From positions 1 through 36,596 of the forward strand of contig JAROBA010000047.1 of NCBI GenBank assembly GCA_029432815.1: 36,596 nt of DNA, written 5' to 3'. The notes under the pieces were generated by a model, which saw only the letters and a program-made list of their open reading frames with translations, was not told the DNA's origin and ran no database searches. The translations under genes and the position numbers were made by a program. This DNA is from Pontiellaceae bacterium B1224 (GTDB taxonomy: Bacteria > Verrucomicrobiota > Kiritimatiellia > Kiritimatiellales > Pontiellaceae). Each line of letters starts with the position of its first letter. Position 1 is the stretch's first letter. This document shows positions 1 through 7,451 of the stretch, piece after piece.

Positions 1-95
1 TCACGGCTCACGGCTCACGGCTCACGGCTCACGGCTCACGGCTCACGGCTCACGGCTCACGGCTCACGGCTCACGGCTCACGGCTCACGGCTCAC
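1..95. repeat. Heptamer tandem repeat (TCACGGC)n
   Basis: Thirteen uninterrupted copies of the 7-mer TCACGGC plus a partial copy run from the first base of the window, so the array may continue beyond its left edge. It ends about 60 bp before the rpoN start. No open frame or hairpin explains it. Confidence 0.95.
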
Positions 96-115
96 CTGCT
101 TATTCGTTTTAAACT

Positions 116-131
116 TGGCTTGAGATATGCG
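116..131 (+). promoter_or_regulatory. Possible sigma-54 (-24/-12) promoter of rpoN
   Basis: TTGGC is followed by ATGC with exactly ten bases between the conserved GG (117-118) and GC (129-130), the spacing required by sigma-54 holoenzyme. Several other consensus positions differ. If real, transcription would begin near 142, upstream of the ATG at 155, and rpoN would be autoregulated. This is a weak match found by eye. Confidence 0.25.
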
Positions 132-154
132 TGCTAAACTGTAGATTCCTTGGC

Positions 155-1573
155 ATGGCACATCAAGGACTAGCTTTAAGTCAGGAAATGAAGATGCAGC
201 AGGTACTTGCTCCGCATCTTTTCCAATCATTGGAAATCCTGCAAATGCCCCTTCTCGATCTTCAGCAGATGATCAAGCAGGAGCTTTCTGAAAACCCCAC
301 GCTTGAAGCGACTCAGGAGCAGGCCGATGCTCAGATTGAGATCGAGCAGGGGACCAAGGATGTGGACAGCGAACAGTTTGATAACGAACTCGAGAAGCTG
401 GCAGCTCTTGGGGAAGAATTTGACAGTTATCAGGATCGCGGGCAGGTCTCGGGCGGGTCCGATGCGGAAGAGAAATATCAGTATATGATGGATTCGCTTT
501 CCGAAGCCTCATCATTGCACGACCAGCTGTTGGATCAGCTTTCACTTTCCGGGCTGAATGATTATGAAAAGAAAATTGCAGAAATCGTAATCGGAAATAT
601 TGATGATGACGGGTATCTCCAGCTGGATGTTGAAGATCTGCTGGCGCTGCCTAATTTTCCGGCGGAAACACTGGATAAAATCCTGACCACGATTCACGAT
701 TTTGATCCGCCCGGTGTCGGTGCGCGAGATCTTCGCGAATGCTTACTCCTCCAGCTTAAGCGGCAGGGTCGTGAGGATTCGCAGGAATACCAGATGGTTG
801 ATCTGCACCTCGACTTAGTTGGGCGGCATAAATACGAAGAGATTGCCCGGGCAATGGGGCTTACGGTTGACCGGGTTAAAGAGCTGGCAAAATCGGTGGG
901 AAAGCTGGATCCGAAGCCGGGCCGTAACTTTTCTGAAGAACGCATTGAATATGTAACACCGGAAATCATCGTAGAGTTTAAAGACGGTGAATACGTCATC
1001 ACCCAGAACAAAAAGCCTTATCCGAGTCTATTTATCAGCCAGAAATATCTTCAGATGCTGAAAGATCCGAAAACGACCAAAGAGGTCAAAACGTATATCC
1101 GTGAAAAGATTGCCAAGTCGAAACAGTTTATTCAGAGCATTGACCAGCGCATGGATACGATCTATCGCATTGCCGTTGAAATTGTGCGCATTCAGCGTGA
1201 TTACTTTGATCATGGCGTTTCAAAGTTAAAGCCGTTGAATATGAAAACGGTTGCTGAATTATTAGAAGTGCACGAGACGACGATCAGTCGGGCAACGGCC
1301 GGGAAATATATGCAAACCCCCCGCGGGCTTCTGAGTATGAAGTATTTCTTTAAGCCGGGAGTTATGACCTCTAGCGGTGAAGCAATTTCTAATGAGAGTG
1401 TGAAAGCGGCTTTGGCCGATATTGTTCGGGGTGAGGATAAGAAAAAACCATTTTCCGATGCGAAACTAGTAAAGATTCTTGATGAGCAGGGGATTAAGAT
1501 TGCCCGCCGTACGGTGGCTAAATATCGAGATCAGCTCCGTATTCTTCCTTCGCACCTCCGCAAACAGCATTAG
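155..1573 (+). CDS. rpoN: RNA polymerase sigma-54 factor
   Basis: Alternative sigma factor that directs core RNA polymerase to -24/-12 promoters and needs an AAA+ enhancer-binding activator to melt DNA. The predicted 472-residue protein has the glutamine-rich activator-interacting region I at residues 1-45 (LSQEMKMQQVLAPHL, then LQMPLLDLQQMI), an acidic linker, the core-binding region, the helix-turn-helix region (TVAELLEVHETTISRATAGKY) and a C-terminal RpoN box, ARRTVAKYR, at about 450-458. Length is normal for the family. I chose ATG 155 over the in-frame GTG at 131 because region I normally begins within a few residues of the start; neither start has a strong ribosome-binding site. One copy of the window's 15-bp palindrome (221-235) lies in region I and encodes FQSLE. 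The gene stands alone between two heptamer arrays. Confidence 0.97.
   Translation: MAHQGLALSQEMKMQQVLAPHLFQSLEILQMPLLDLQQMIKQELSENPTLEATQEQADAQIEIEQGTKDVDSEQFDNELEKLAALGEEFDSYQDRGQVSGGSDAEEKYQYMMDSLSEASSLHDQLLDQLSLSGLNDYEKKIAEIVIGNIDDDGYLQLDVEDLLALPNFPAETLDKILTTIHDFDPPGVGARDLRECLLLQLKRQGREDSQEYQMVDLHLDLVGRHKYEEIARAMGLTVDRVKELAKSVGKLDPKPGRNFSEERIEYVTPEIIVEFKDGEYVITQNKKPYPSLFISQKYLQMLKDPKTTKEVKTYIREKIAKSKQFIQSIDQRMDTIYRIAVEIVRIQRDYFDHGVSKLKPLNMKTVAELLEVHETTISRATAGKYMQTPRGLLSMKYFFKPGVMTSSGEAISNESVKAALADIVRGEDKKKPFSDAKLVKILDEQGIKIARRTVAKYRDQLRILPSHLRKQH
221..235. repeat. 15-bp palindrome in rpoN
   Basis: Exact copy, spacer ATCAT, read as FQSLE. Confidence 0.85.
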
Positions 1574-1583
1574 CGGGTGACAG

Positions 1584-1611
1584 GTGACGATTAATCCGTG
1601 ATTTTGTTGAC
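1584..1611. repeat. Dispersed repeat head, copy A
   Basis: The block GTGACGATT-N4-CGTGATT-N2-GTTGAC here recurs almost unchanged at 4531-4559. Both copies are followed downstream by CTCACGC heptamers. It lies just after the rpoN stop codon and is not coding. Confidence 0.6.
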
Positions 1612-1635
1612 GAGCTTCCTGAGTTTGAAGAAATC

Positions 1636-1698
1636 CTCACGCCTCACGCCTCACGCCTCACGCCTCACGCCTCACGCCTCACGCCTCACGCCTCACGC
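1636..1698. repeat. Heptamer tandem repeat (CTCACGC)n
   Basis: Nine perfect copies of CTCACGC in the rpoN-yidC intergenic space. The unit differs by one base from the TCACGGC array at 1-95 when placed in the same phase (CTCACGG versus CTCACGC). A two-copy version is at 4561-4574. Confidence 0.95.
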
Positions 1699-1703
1699 TT
1701 GCA

Positions 1704-1737
1704 CAAAAAAACGCGAGCGCCATGGCTGACTCGCGTT
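1704..1737 (-). terminator. Rho-independent terminator of the rpmH-rnpA-yidD-yidC operon
   Basis: On the minus strand the arms AACGCGAG and CTCGCGTT form an 8-bp stem, the loop contains a GCCATGGC palindrome, and a run of seven T follows. It sits 23 bp after the yidC stop codon. Confidence 0.85.
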
Positions 1738-1760
1738 GAGCATTCTTCAGTGGCGTTGCT

Positions 1761-3530
1761 TTACGCCTCTTTTGCCTTTTTTTTCAGGTTGCGCAGTCCG
1801 GTCTGGGCAATCATAAGCAGGTTGCTGGTGGTCCAGTAGAGTACGAGACCGGAGGGCATGGTGTAGAAGAAGAACAGCATCATGATCGGCATCATGAACA
1901 TCATCATTTTCTGCTGCTGGGCCTGTTCGGGCGTTGCGGCAACGCCGGGCGAGCTGAGCTTCTGCTGCCAGATCATAGAGGCCGACATCAGTAGCGGCAG
2001 AATGTTGAGTGCATCCCAGCCAACAATCGGAATCTTGAAGGCTCCGGCAAACAGGTTTTCCGGCTGACTGAGGTCGGCAATCCAGAGGAATCCGGAATAA
2101 CGCAGTTCAATCGCATTCCGCAGAACGGTGAAGAGCGCAATGAAGACAGGAATCTGGACAAACATCGGCAGGCAGCCCCCCATCGGGTTTACCTTGTTTT
2201 CCTTGTAGAATTTCATTACTTCCTGTTGAGCACGCTGTGGGTCCTTTTTATATTTTTCCTGCAGAGCTTTAATCTGCGGCTGGACTTCCTGCATGCGCTT
2301 CATGCTTTCCGTGCTCTTATGGGTCAGCGGCCAGAAAAGAATTCGAATTAAGACGGTCAGCAGGATGATGGCAACGCCGTAGTTATGGAATACACTATAG
2401 AAGATGTTCAGCGTCCAGAGCAGTGCGCGGCGGGATGGTTCCATCAGCCAGTTCATCCAGGAGAAGAAGCCCGTGGTTTCAAATTCCATGACCTTTTCAA
2501 AGCTGTTTCCGGATTCCTTCAGGATGGAATAGTTTTTCGGCCCGATGAAGTAGGTGTATTCGACGTTCTTTGTTTCGCCCGCATTCAGAGCAACTGGTTT
2601 GAAATCCAGCACTGCGGTGATGGTTTCCGGCAGGACCGCTTTTTCATTTACGTCTCGGGTGGACAGCAGGGCCATAGTGGCCGAGTCATCTTTTGGGCTG
2701 ATGATCTGTACGAAGAATTTATTTTTTGCGGAAATCCAGTTGATCTGCTGGTTGGACATGCCTTCCGGAATCACATCGATTGAGGCCGCTTTGTCGGCCT
2801 CTTTATACAGTTTGCTGAGCTTTTTCCCCCAGTAGTTGAGCTCATTGCCCACGGTGTAGGAATCAACACCCAGGATGCTGATTCCCTTGGTTGCTTTCAT
2901 GTCGGCAGGATTTTCCATCGTGCCGGAAAGAAGTCGGACGGCGGGAAGATTCCAGGGATTGGATGAGTTGTTGACGAAGCGGTCGTTAATGGTCAGCAAA
3001 TAGTTGTCGCTAATGGTCAAGGTTCGTTCAAAAACAACGCCGGAGTTCCATGTCTTGGAAAATACGACGGATTTTCCGTCAGCGGATTTCTCAATGTTCA
3101 GCGATTCTCTGGCGCTGATGCCGGCCAGTCCCTGGTATGCGAGGGCGGCGGAATTGGAAAAATCGAGCACGACCGGTCCGCTGTCTTTTTCATTATATTC
3201 CGGATATTGGGAAAGAGTGGCCGATTTAATGCCGCCGCCCAGCGAGGTCAGCTCAATTTTAAGAAGATCATTTTCGAGCACCTTTACAATCTCATCGGCA
3301 GGAACTGCTGTGTCGATGACGGTAGGCACGGAAGTTTCTGCAGTCGGCTTTGCTTCTGAAAGGGCGGCATCTGCCACGCTGCCTGTTTCTGGAAATTCTT
3401 CGGCAGGCTGTTCCACTGCAACGGGGGATTGGGCCGGAAAAAACTTGGAAAGTACGGTACGGTCGAAGATCAACCACAGCGGAATGAGCAGGGCGAGAAT
3501 GATGACGGGTACTAGATCTTTTTTATTCAT
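1761..3530 (-). CDS. yidC: Membrane protein insertase YidC (Oxa1 family)
   Basis: Inner-membrane insertase and chaperone that acts alone or with SecYEG. The 589-residue protein has the Gram-negative layout. There is an N-terminal membrane anchor at about residues 7-26 (LVPVIILALLIPLWLIF), a long acidic and Pro/Glu-rich linker, and the periplasmic beta-sandwich domain to about residue 340. The C-terminal Oxa1 core follows, with the YGVAIILLTVLIRILFWPL transmembrane segment, the cytoplasmic hairpin (MKRMQEVQPQIKALQEKYK) and the NPMGGCLPMFVQIPVF segment. It ends in a basic tail. It is the last gene of rpmH-rnpA-yidD-yidC, 21 bp after yidD. A copy of the 15-bp palindrome (3046-3060) lies in the periplasmic domain and reads SKTWN. 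Its terminator is at 1704-1737. Confidence 0.98.
   Translation of the reverse strand: MNKKDLVPVIILALLIPLWLIFDRTVLSKFFPAQSPVAVEQPAEEFPETGSVADAALSEAKPTAETSVPTVIDTAVPADEIVKVLENDLLKIELTSLGGGIKSATLSQYPEYNEKDSGPVVLDFSNSAALAYQGLAGISARESLNIEKSADGKSVVFSKTWNSGVVFERTLTISDNYLLTINDRFVNNSSNPWNLPAVRLLSGTMENPADMKATKGISILGVDSYTVGNELNYWGKKLSKLYKEADKAASIDVIPEGMSNQQINWISAKNKFFVQIISPKDDSATMALLSTRDVNEKAVLPETITAVLDFKPVALNAGETKNVEYTYFIGPKNYSILKESGNSFEKVMEFETTGFFSWMNWLMEPSRRALLWTLNIFYSVFHNYGVAIILLTVLIRILFWPLTHKSTESMKRMQEVQPQIKALQEKYKKDPQRAQQEVMKFYKENKVNPMGGCLPMFVQIPVFIALFTVLRNAIELRYSGFLWIADLSQPENLFAGAFKIPIVGWDALNILPLLMSASMIWQQKLSSPGVAATPEQAQQQKMMMFMMPIMMLFFFYTMPSGLVLYWTTSNLLMIAQTGLRNLKKKAKEA
3046..3060. repeat. 15-bp palindrome in yidC
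   Basis: Exact copy, spacer TGTCT, read as SKTWN on the coding strand. Confidence 0.75.
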
Positions 3531-3551
3531 ATGAATATCTCTCTCTGAAAA

Positions 3552-3800
3552 TTATTTTTTCCGCTCAGGAACGGGATCAACTCCGCCCGGATGGAATGGA
3601 TGACATTTGCTAATTCTTTTCACCCCGAGCCAAAGACCGCAAACCATACCATGTTGCCGAAGGGCTTCAATGCAATAGTTCGAGCAGGTTGGGTGGAAAC
3701 GGCAGCGCTGGCCCAGGTAGGGACTGATGATTTTCTGATACCCTTTAATCAGAAAAATTCCGGCTTTTGCCGGAAGATCAATAATTCTGTTTCCAGTCAT
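3552..3800 (-). CDS. yidD: Membrane protein insertion efficiency factor YidD
   Basis: Small amphipathic inner-membrane protein thought to assist YidC-dependent insertion. The predicted 82 residues include the family hallmarks [26 protein letters not shown] and the HPFHPGG-DPVP ending. I place the start at ATG 3800, because the only longer frame begins at a TTG (3833) deep inside rnpA and this start gives the usual family length. The gene therefore overlaps the last 23 bases of rnpA. The chosen ATG lies inside a copy of the 15-bp palindrome (3791-3805). Confidence 0.93.
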   Translation of the reverse strand: MTGNRIIDLPAKAGIFLIKGYQKIISPYLGQRCRFHPTCSNYCIEALRQHGMVCGLWLGVKRISKCHPFHPGGVDPVPERKK

Positions 3801-4254
3801 TGGAAAGTCCGAATTCCTGTTTCGCTTTTTCAAGATTATCTTCGGTGATGATTCCTGCCTTGGTGGCCAGTTTCAGCAGCTCGCTCAGCACCTCTTTCCA
3901 ATCGCTGGAAAGAATGCTGCGCCGTCCCACTAGAATGACATCGAAGTCTCCGTGGAAGTAGGGGCGCAGATGCCGGTAGGCCTCGCGTAATCGGCGGCGC
4001 GCAAAATTCCGTTTATTGGCTCGGAGGTGAACTTTCTTGCTGGTAACGAGGCCGATGCGAAGCGCAGCACCTTCGCCTTCTCTCAGCCATAAAATCATAA
4101 AGCGCCCGACCCATTTCTTCTTCTGGGAAAAGGTTTCCGAGAAGAGGGAAGAACGGGTGAGGCGCTGTTGCTTGGATAAACAACGATCAAGCCCGCTGGT
4201 CGGCGGGCTTGAGTCGATCGAACAATCCGACTCCCTCTGTTGGGGCTTCGGCAT
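3778..4254 (-). CDS. rnpA: Ribonuclease P protein component
   Basis: Protein subunit that binds the 5' leader of precursor tRNA and assists the RNase P ribozyme. The 158-residue product has the conserved start of the fold at residues 26-44 ([19 protein letters not shown]) and the RNA-binding RNR motif at about 78-93 ([16 protein letters not shown]). A 25-residue, Ser/Pro-containing N-terminal extension precedes the usual start, but the ATG has a GGAAA site 8 bases upstream and sits 13 bp after rpmH, so I keep it. Two palindrome copies lie in the 3' end, read SSDWK (3896-3910) and SNDWK (3791-3805). This lengthens a C-terminal tail that is variable in the family. Confidence 0.95.
   Translation of the reverse strand: MPKPQQRESDCSIDSSPPTSGLDRCLSKQQRLTRSSLFSETFSQKKKWVGRFMILWLREGEGAALRIGLVTSKKVHLRANKRNFARRRLREAYRHLRPYFHGDFDVILVGRRSILSSDWKEVLSELLKLATKAGIITEDNLEKAKQEFGLSNDWKQNY
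3791..3805. repeat. 15-bp palindrome in rnpA/yidD overlap
   Basis: Exact copy, spacer GTCAT. It encodes SNDWK in rnpA and contains the ATG of yidD. Confidence 0.85.
3896..3910. repeat. 15-bp palindrome in rnpA
   Basis: Exact copy, spacer ATCGC, read as SSDWK. Confidence 0.85.
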
Positions 4255-4267
4255 GGTATGTTTCCAA

Positions 4268-4405
4268 TTAAACTGCGGTGAGACGCTTGCGGCCTTTCTG
4301 GCGGCGGCGTTTCAGGATGGCACGTCCATCAGCAGTGGCCATACGTTTGCGGAATCCGCACTTGCGGGCACGCTTGATTTTCGAAGGGTTGTATGTGCGT
4401 TTCAT
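4268..4405 (-). CDS. rpmH: 50S ribosomal protein L34
   Basis: A 45-residue, highly basic protein beginning [19 protein letters not shown] and ending GRKRLTAV, a complete match to bacterial L34. It has AAGGAA upstream of the ATG. It is the first gene of the conserved rpmH-rnpA-yidD-yidC block. Confidence 0.98.
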   Translation of the reverse strand: MKRTYNPSKIKRARKCGFRKRMATADGRAILKRRRQKGRKRLTAV

Positions 4406-4440
4406 CGTCTAAAGTTCCTTTGTGTTCTAAAAAGCAGGCT

Positions 4441-4468
4441 AAACTACCAATATATCGGCGGTTGTCAA
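4441..4468 (-). promoter_or_regulatory. Sigma-70-type promoter for rpmH operon
   Basis: On the minus strand a perfect -35 TTGACA (4463-4468) is followed after 16 bp by TAGTTT (4441-4446), which keeps the key T, A and final T of a -10 element. It lies 36 bp upstream of the rpmH start, the expected distance. No experiment supports it. Confidence 0.5.
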
Positions 4469-4530
4469 ATGCATTTGAGTGCGAAAAATGCGGATGAAAA
4501 GTGACGGATGAAACGTGAGTTTCGTGAAAA

Positions 4531-4574
4531 GTGACGATTGAGTCGTGATTCCTGTTGACTGCCTCACGCCTCAT
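4531..4574. repeat. Dispersed repeat head, copy B, with two CTCACGC units
   Basis: This copy matches the block at 1584-1611 (GTGACGATT, CGTGATT, GTTGAC in order) and is followed by GCCTCACGCCTCA, a two-unit version of the heptamer found nine times after copy A. It lies between the divergent rpmH and rph genes. Confidence 0.6.
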
Positions 4575-4618
4575 TTCCCCGTTGCAATGAAAGTTAATCT
4601 CCTTCATCCTGCGCGACT

Positions 4619-5401
4619 ATGAAAAAAGAAATCAATCTCAGCGGGGGCATCGATCTGGATGCTGTAGTCGAAACTTCCGGGAAGCGTATCGATGGCCGCA
4701 CGGCCGATGAGCTGCGTCCGGTTAAATTTACGAAGAATTATATTACTTCAGCCAAGGGCTCTGTTTTGATCGAAATGGGGAATACCCGGGTGATCTGTAC
4801 GGCCAGTGTGGACGAAAATGTGCCGGGCTGGATGCGTTTCCAGAAAGTGCCGGGCGGATGGGTGACTGCTGAATACAGCATGTTGCCCGGGGCCACGCAG
4901 GATCGTACCCAGCGCGAAGCCACTAAAGGAAAGATCGGCGGGCGCACGATGGAAATTCAACGCCTGATCGGCCGCTCTCTCCGTGCAGTGGTGAACCTGA
5001 AAAAACTAGGGCGGCGGCAGATTTATCTCGATTGCGATGTCATCCAGGCTGATGGCGGAACGCGAACGGCCTCCATCACGGGTGCGTATGTTGCGCTCAA
5101 GCTGGCCATCAAGCGGCTGATGGATGAGGGGCTGCTGAAGGAAGATCCTGTAATTGAAGGGCTCGCGGCGATCAGCTGCGGCATTAATAAGGAAGTCCCG
5201 ATTCTGGACCTTTGTTATCTGGAAGATTCCGCCGCCGAGGTGGATGCCAACTTCGTTATGACCGAATCCGGAAAAATTATTGAAGTGCAGGGCACCGCCG
5301 AGGGCGCGCCTTTCAGCAAGGATGAGTTGATGGAAATGATGACGTTGGCCGAAAAGGGAATCAGTGAATTGGTTAAGCTTCAGAAAGAAGTTATTGGCTG
5401 A
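4619..5401 (+). CDS. rph: Ribonuclease PH
   Basis: Phosphate-dependent 3' exoribonuclease that trims tRNA 3' ends and releases nucleoside diphosphates. The 260-residue product shows the family order: [13 protein letters not shown] near residue 23, [14 protein letters not shown], the [32 protein letters not shown] block that holds the phosphate-binding Arg residues, the [18 protein letters not shown] segment with catalytic acidic positions, and the C-terminal [14 protein letters not shown]. It carries about 20 residues ahead of the usual RxDGR start. No ATG lies nearer to that motif, so I keep 4619, although its ribosome-binding site is poor. A palindrome copy begins two bases after the stop. 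Confidence 0.96.
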   Translation: MKKEINLSGGIDLDAVVETSGKRIDGRTADELRPVKFTKNYITSAKGSVLIEMGNTRVICTASVDENVPGWMRFQKVPGGWVTAEYSMLPGATQDRTQREATKGKIGGRTMEIQRLIGRSLRAVVNLKKLGRRQIYLDCDVIQADGGTRTASITGAYVALKLAIKRLMDEGLLKEDPVIEGLAAISCGINKEVPILDLCYLEDSAAEVDANFVMTESGKIIEVQGTAEGAPFSKDELMEMMTLAEKGISELVKLQKEVIG

Positions 5402-5402
5402 T

Positions 5403-5417
5403 TTCCAAGGTCTGGAA
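5403..5417. repeat. 15-bp palindrome TTCCA-N5-TGGAA, rph-flavodoxin gap
   Basis: Exact copy with spacer AGGTC, lying immediately after the rph stop codon in intergenic DNA. Confidence 0.85.
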
Positions 5418-5476
5418 TTTACACGCGCATCATATTTAGATACGAAAGATACAGATTAACGAAATGAGGTTTTTTG

Positions 5477-5989
5477 ATGAAAGTTTTGATCGCTTATTCC
5501 AGTAGGACCGGCAATACAAAAAAACTGGCTCAAGCCATTCATCTGGCATTGCCGAATGCGGATCTGTGTCCAATGGGCAGTGTTCCGAATCCATCCAAAT
5601 ATGATCTGGTTTTTGCCGGGTTCTGGGTGGAAGCGGGGAATGCCTGTTCCGACGCCCGGAAATGTCTGAAACGTCTGGGCGGCCTGCCGGTGGCTCTCTT
5701 TGCAACGCTTGGCGCCTATCCGGACAGCCAGCATGCGGCCGACAGCCTGAAGGCAGCCGCCAACGAAATCCCAGACGGTAAGGTGGTGGATACCTTTATC
5801 TGTCAGGGTGCCATTGATCCGAATATGATCGAATGGATGGAGCAGCTTCCGCAGGAGGCGGATAATGCACCGACTGAATCGCGTCGTAAGCTTTGGGATG
5901 ATGGCGCATCGCATCCGGATGAAAATGATCTGGAAGCCGTGGCGGACTGGGCCCTGTCTGTGCTCGAAAAGCAATCGGCTTCGGCATAG
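5477..5989 (+). CDS. Flavodoxin family protein
   Basis: A 170-residue single-domain flavodoxin that likely binds FMN and carries electrons in the cytoplasm. The phosphate-binding loop YSSRTGNTKKLA is at residues 6-17. The YDLVFAGFWV strand and LFATLGAYPDSQHA segment match a group of short flavodoxins, some of which are annotated BilS because they accompany the bilirubin reductase BilR. No BilR is seen here, so I give no symbol. The C-terminal RRKLWDDGASHPDENDLEAV is also typical of that group. I use ATG 5477, preceded by ATGAGG, rather than the TTG one codon earlier. It is a single gene between rph and a bidirectional terminator. Confidence 0.85.
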   Translation: MKVLIAYSSRTGNTKKLAQAIHLALPNADLCPMGSVPNPSKYDLVFAGFWVEAGNACSDARKCLKRLGGLPVALFATLGAYPDSQHAADSLKAAANEIPDGKVVDTFICQGAIDPNMIEWMEQLPQEADNAPTESRRKLWDDGASHPDENDLEAVADWALSVLEKQSASA

Positions 5990-5991
5990 TT

Positions 5992-6006
5992 TTCCAGACA
6001 TTGGAA
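5992..6006. repeat. 15-bp palindrome, after flavodoxin gene
   Basis: Exact TTCCA-GACAT-TGGAA copy three bases after the flavodoxin stop codon and just before the terminator stem. Confidence 0.85.
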
Positions 6007-6010
6007 AAGA

Positions 6011-6048
6011 AAAAGGCGCGAACCTCATGGGTGCGCGCCTTTTTTTTC
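6011..6048. terminator. Bidirectional terminator between flavodoxin gene and icd
   Basis: GGCGCG (6015-6020) pairs with CGCGCC (6034-6039), and the stem continues with ACC/GGT after one mismatch. T runs follow on both strands (TTTTTTTT on plus, TTTTTCTTTT on minus), so it can serve both converging genes. Palindrome copies flank it on both sides. Confidence 0.9.
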
Positions 6049-6063
6049 TTCCAGTGCTTGGAA
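6049..6063. repeat. 15-bp palindrome, after icd
   Basis: Exact TTCCA-GTGCT-TGGAA copy two bases beyond the icd stop codon. Confidence 0.85.
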
Positions 6064-6065
6064 GT

Positions 6066-7328
6066 TTACATGTTTCCAACCACTGCGTCGGCAAACTCGG
6101 AGCAGGTCAGCAGGGTGGCATCTTCCATCATGTGAGCAAAATCGCCGGTGACGGTTTTGTTCTGGATGGTTTTATCCACGGCATTAATGACGAGATCAGC
6201 CGCTTCGGTCCAGGGCAGATAGCGCAGCAGCATTTCGCCCGAAAGAACCAGTGAGCAGGGGTTAACCTTATTCTGTCCGGCAATGTCGGGGGCGGTCCCG
6301 TGGGTGGCTTCAAACACCGCTTTCCCGTCTTTATAATTAATGTTGGCACCGGGGGAGATGCCAATGCCGCCCACGCAGGCCGCTAAGGCGTCCGAGGCGT
6401 AGTCTCCATTCAGATTGAGCGTGGCAATGACGTCATAATCTTCAGGCTTGAGCAGAATATTCTGCAGGAAGGCATCGCAGATGCAGTCTTTCACGATGAT
6501 GTCTTCGCCGGTATGGGGGTTCTTGAGTTTGTAAACCCGTTCCGTTCCGTGATAAATCGCGCCGAACTCTTCTTCCGCCAGTTCCAGCCCCCATTTAAGG
6601 AAGGCCCCTTCGGTGAATTTCATGATGTTGCCTTTGTGCACAATCGTGACCGATTTCCGGTGGTTGTGAATGGCGTATTCGATGGCGGCACGGATCAGGC
6701 GCTGAGAGCCGCTTTTGGAAACAGGTTTAATTCCAATTCCAGAATCTTCCGGGAAACGGATATTGGTGACGCCCATTTCGTTCTGCAGGAAATTAATGAC
6801 CTTGGAGACTTCGTCAGAGCCTTCCGCCCATTCGATTCCGGCATAGATGTCTTCCGAGTTTTCACGGAAAACGACCATATCGACCTGATCGGGATTCTTG
6901 ACCGGGGAGGGAACGCCGTGGAACCATTTTACGGGACGCTGGCAAACGTAGAGGTCGAGCTCCTGACGAAGGGTCACGTTCAGGCTACGGCGTCCGCCGC
7001 CTGTCGGGGTGGTGAGCGGCCCTTTGATTGCCACGCAATATTCTTCAATCGCGGTCAGCGTTTCCTGCGGAAGCCAGGTGTCTTCACCGTAAACGGCATT
7101 GGCTTTTTCGCCGGCGTACACTTCCATCCATTGGATCTTTTTAGTGTCGCCGTACGCTTTTTCAACCGCAGCATCCACAATTTTAATCATGGCGGCTGTA
7201 ATTTCCGGTCCAACGCCGTCGCCTTCAATAAAAGGAATAACGGGGTTGTCTGGAACGTTCAGGTGCCCGTATTCGAGCATCGTGATTTTTTCGCCGGTTG
7301 CAGGAGTTTCAATCTTGTCGTAGCTCAT
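6066..7328 (-). CDS. icd: Isocitrate dehydrogenase, probably NAD-dependent
   Basis: Oxidative decarboxylation of isocitrate to 2-oxoglutarate in the TCA cycle. The 420-residue protein aligns along its whole length with homodimeric E. coli-type IDH. It has [11 protein letters not shown], the substrate loop [13 protein letters not shown] with the phosphorylatable serine at residue 115, [21 protein letters not shown] and EATHGTAP. The coenzyme pocket is unlike the NADP enzyme: the E. coli residues Lys344, Tyr345, Tyr391 and Arg395 are here Asp348, Ile349, Gly395 and His399. Asp-Ile at the first pair is the known NAD-type combination, so NAD specificity is inferred. The start has GAGG 8 bases upstream. 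The gene is alone and ends at a bidirectional terminator. Confidence 0.95.
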   Translation of the reverse strand: MSYDKIETPATGEKITMLEYGHLNVPDNPVIPFIEGDGVGPEITAAMIKIVDAAVEKAYGDTKKIQWMEVYAGEKANAVYGEDTWLPQETLTAIEEYCVAIKGPLTTPTGGGRRSLNVTLRQELDLYVCQRPVKWFHGVPSPVKNPDQVDMVVFRENSEDIYAGIEWAEGSDEVSKVINFLQNEMGVTNIRFPEDSGIGIKPVSKSGSQRLIRAAIEYAIHNHRKSVTIVHKGNIMKFTEGAFLKWGLELAEEEFGAIYHGTERVYKLKNPHTGEDIIVKDCICDAFLQNILLKPEDYDVIATLNLNGDYASDALAACVGGIGISPGANINYKDGKAVFEATHGTAPDIAGQNKVNPCSLVLSGEMLLRYLPWTEAADLVINAVDKTIQNKTVTGDFAHMMEDATLLTCSEFADAVVGNM

Positions 7329-7367
7329 GGAAAATTCCTCAAATTTGTGTGCTTTGAATTCGAATGG

Positions 7368-7396
7368 AATAAATATGATAATATTTTAAATGTAAA
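7368..7396 (-). promoter_or_regulatory. Possible icd promoter
   Basis: In an A/T-rich stretch upstream of icd the minus strand reads TTTACA, 17 bp, TTTATT. The -10 match is poor, and other registers in the same A/T-rich DNA are possible. Confidence 0.25.
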
Positions 7397-7451
7397 GCGG
7401 AGGAGGTGTAAATCTTTCACCGAGGATAAAAAATAAATCGGGTTGATGAGG

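Noticed and set aside
131-154. GTG start for rpoN giving eight extra residues
   Set aside because: The added residues do not resemble sigma-54 region I, and the stretch overlaps a possible promoter. ATG 155 fits the family better.
1-1698. CRISPR array as explanation of the regular repeats near rpoN
   Set aside because: The units are only seven bases long and contiguous, with no spacers and no cas genes nearby.
6513-7436. Long plus-strand open frame opposite icd
   Set aside because: Antisense shadow of a highly conserved gene. It has no domain, no start signal, and its length follows from the codon bias of icd.
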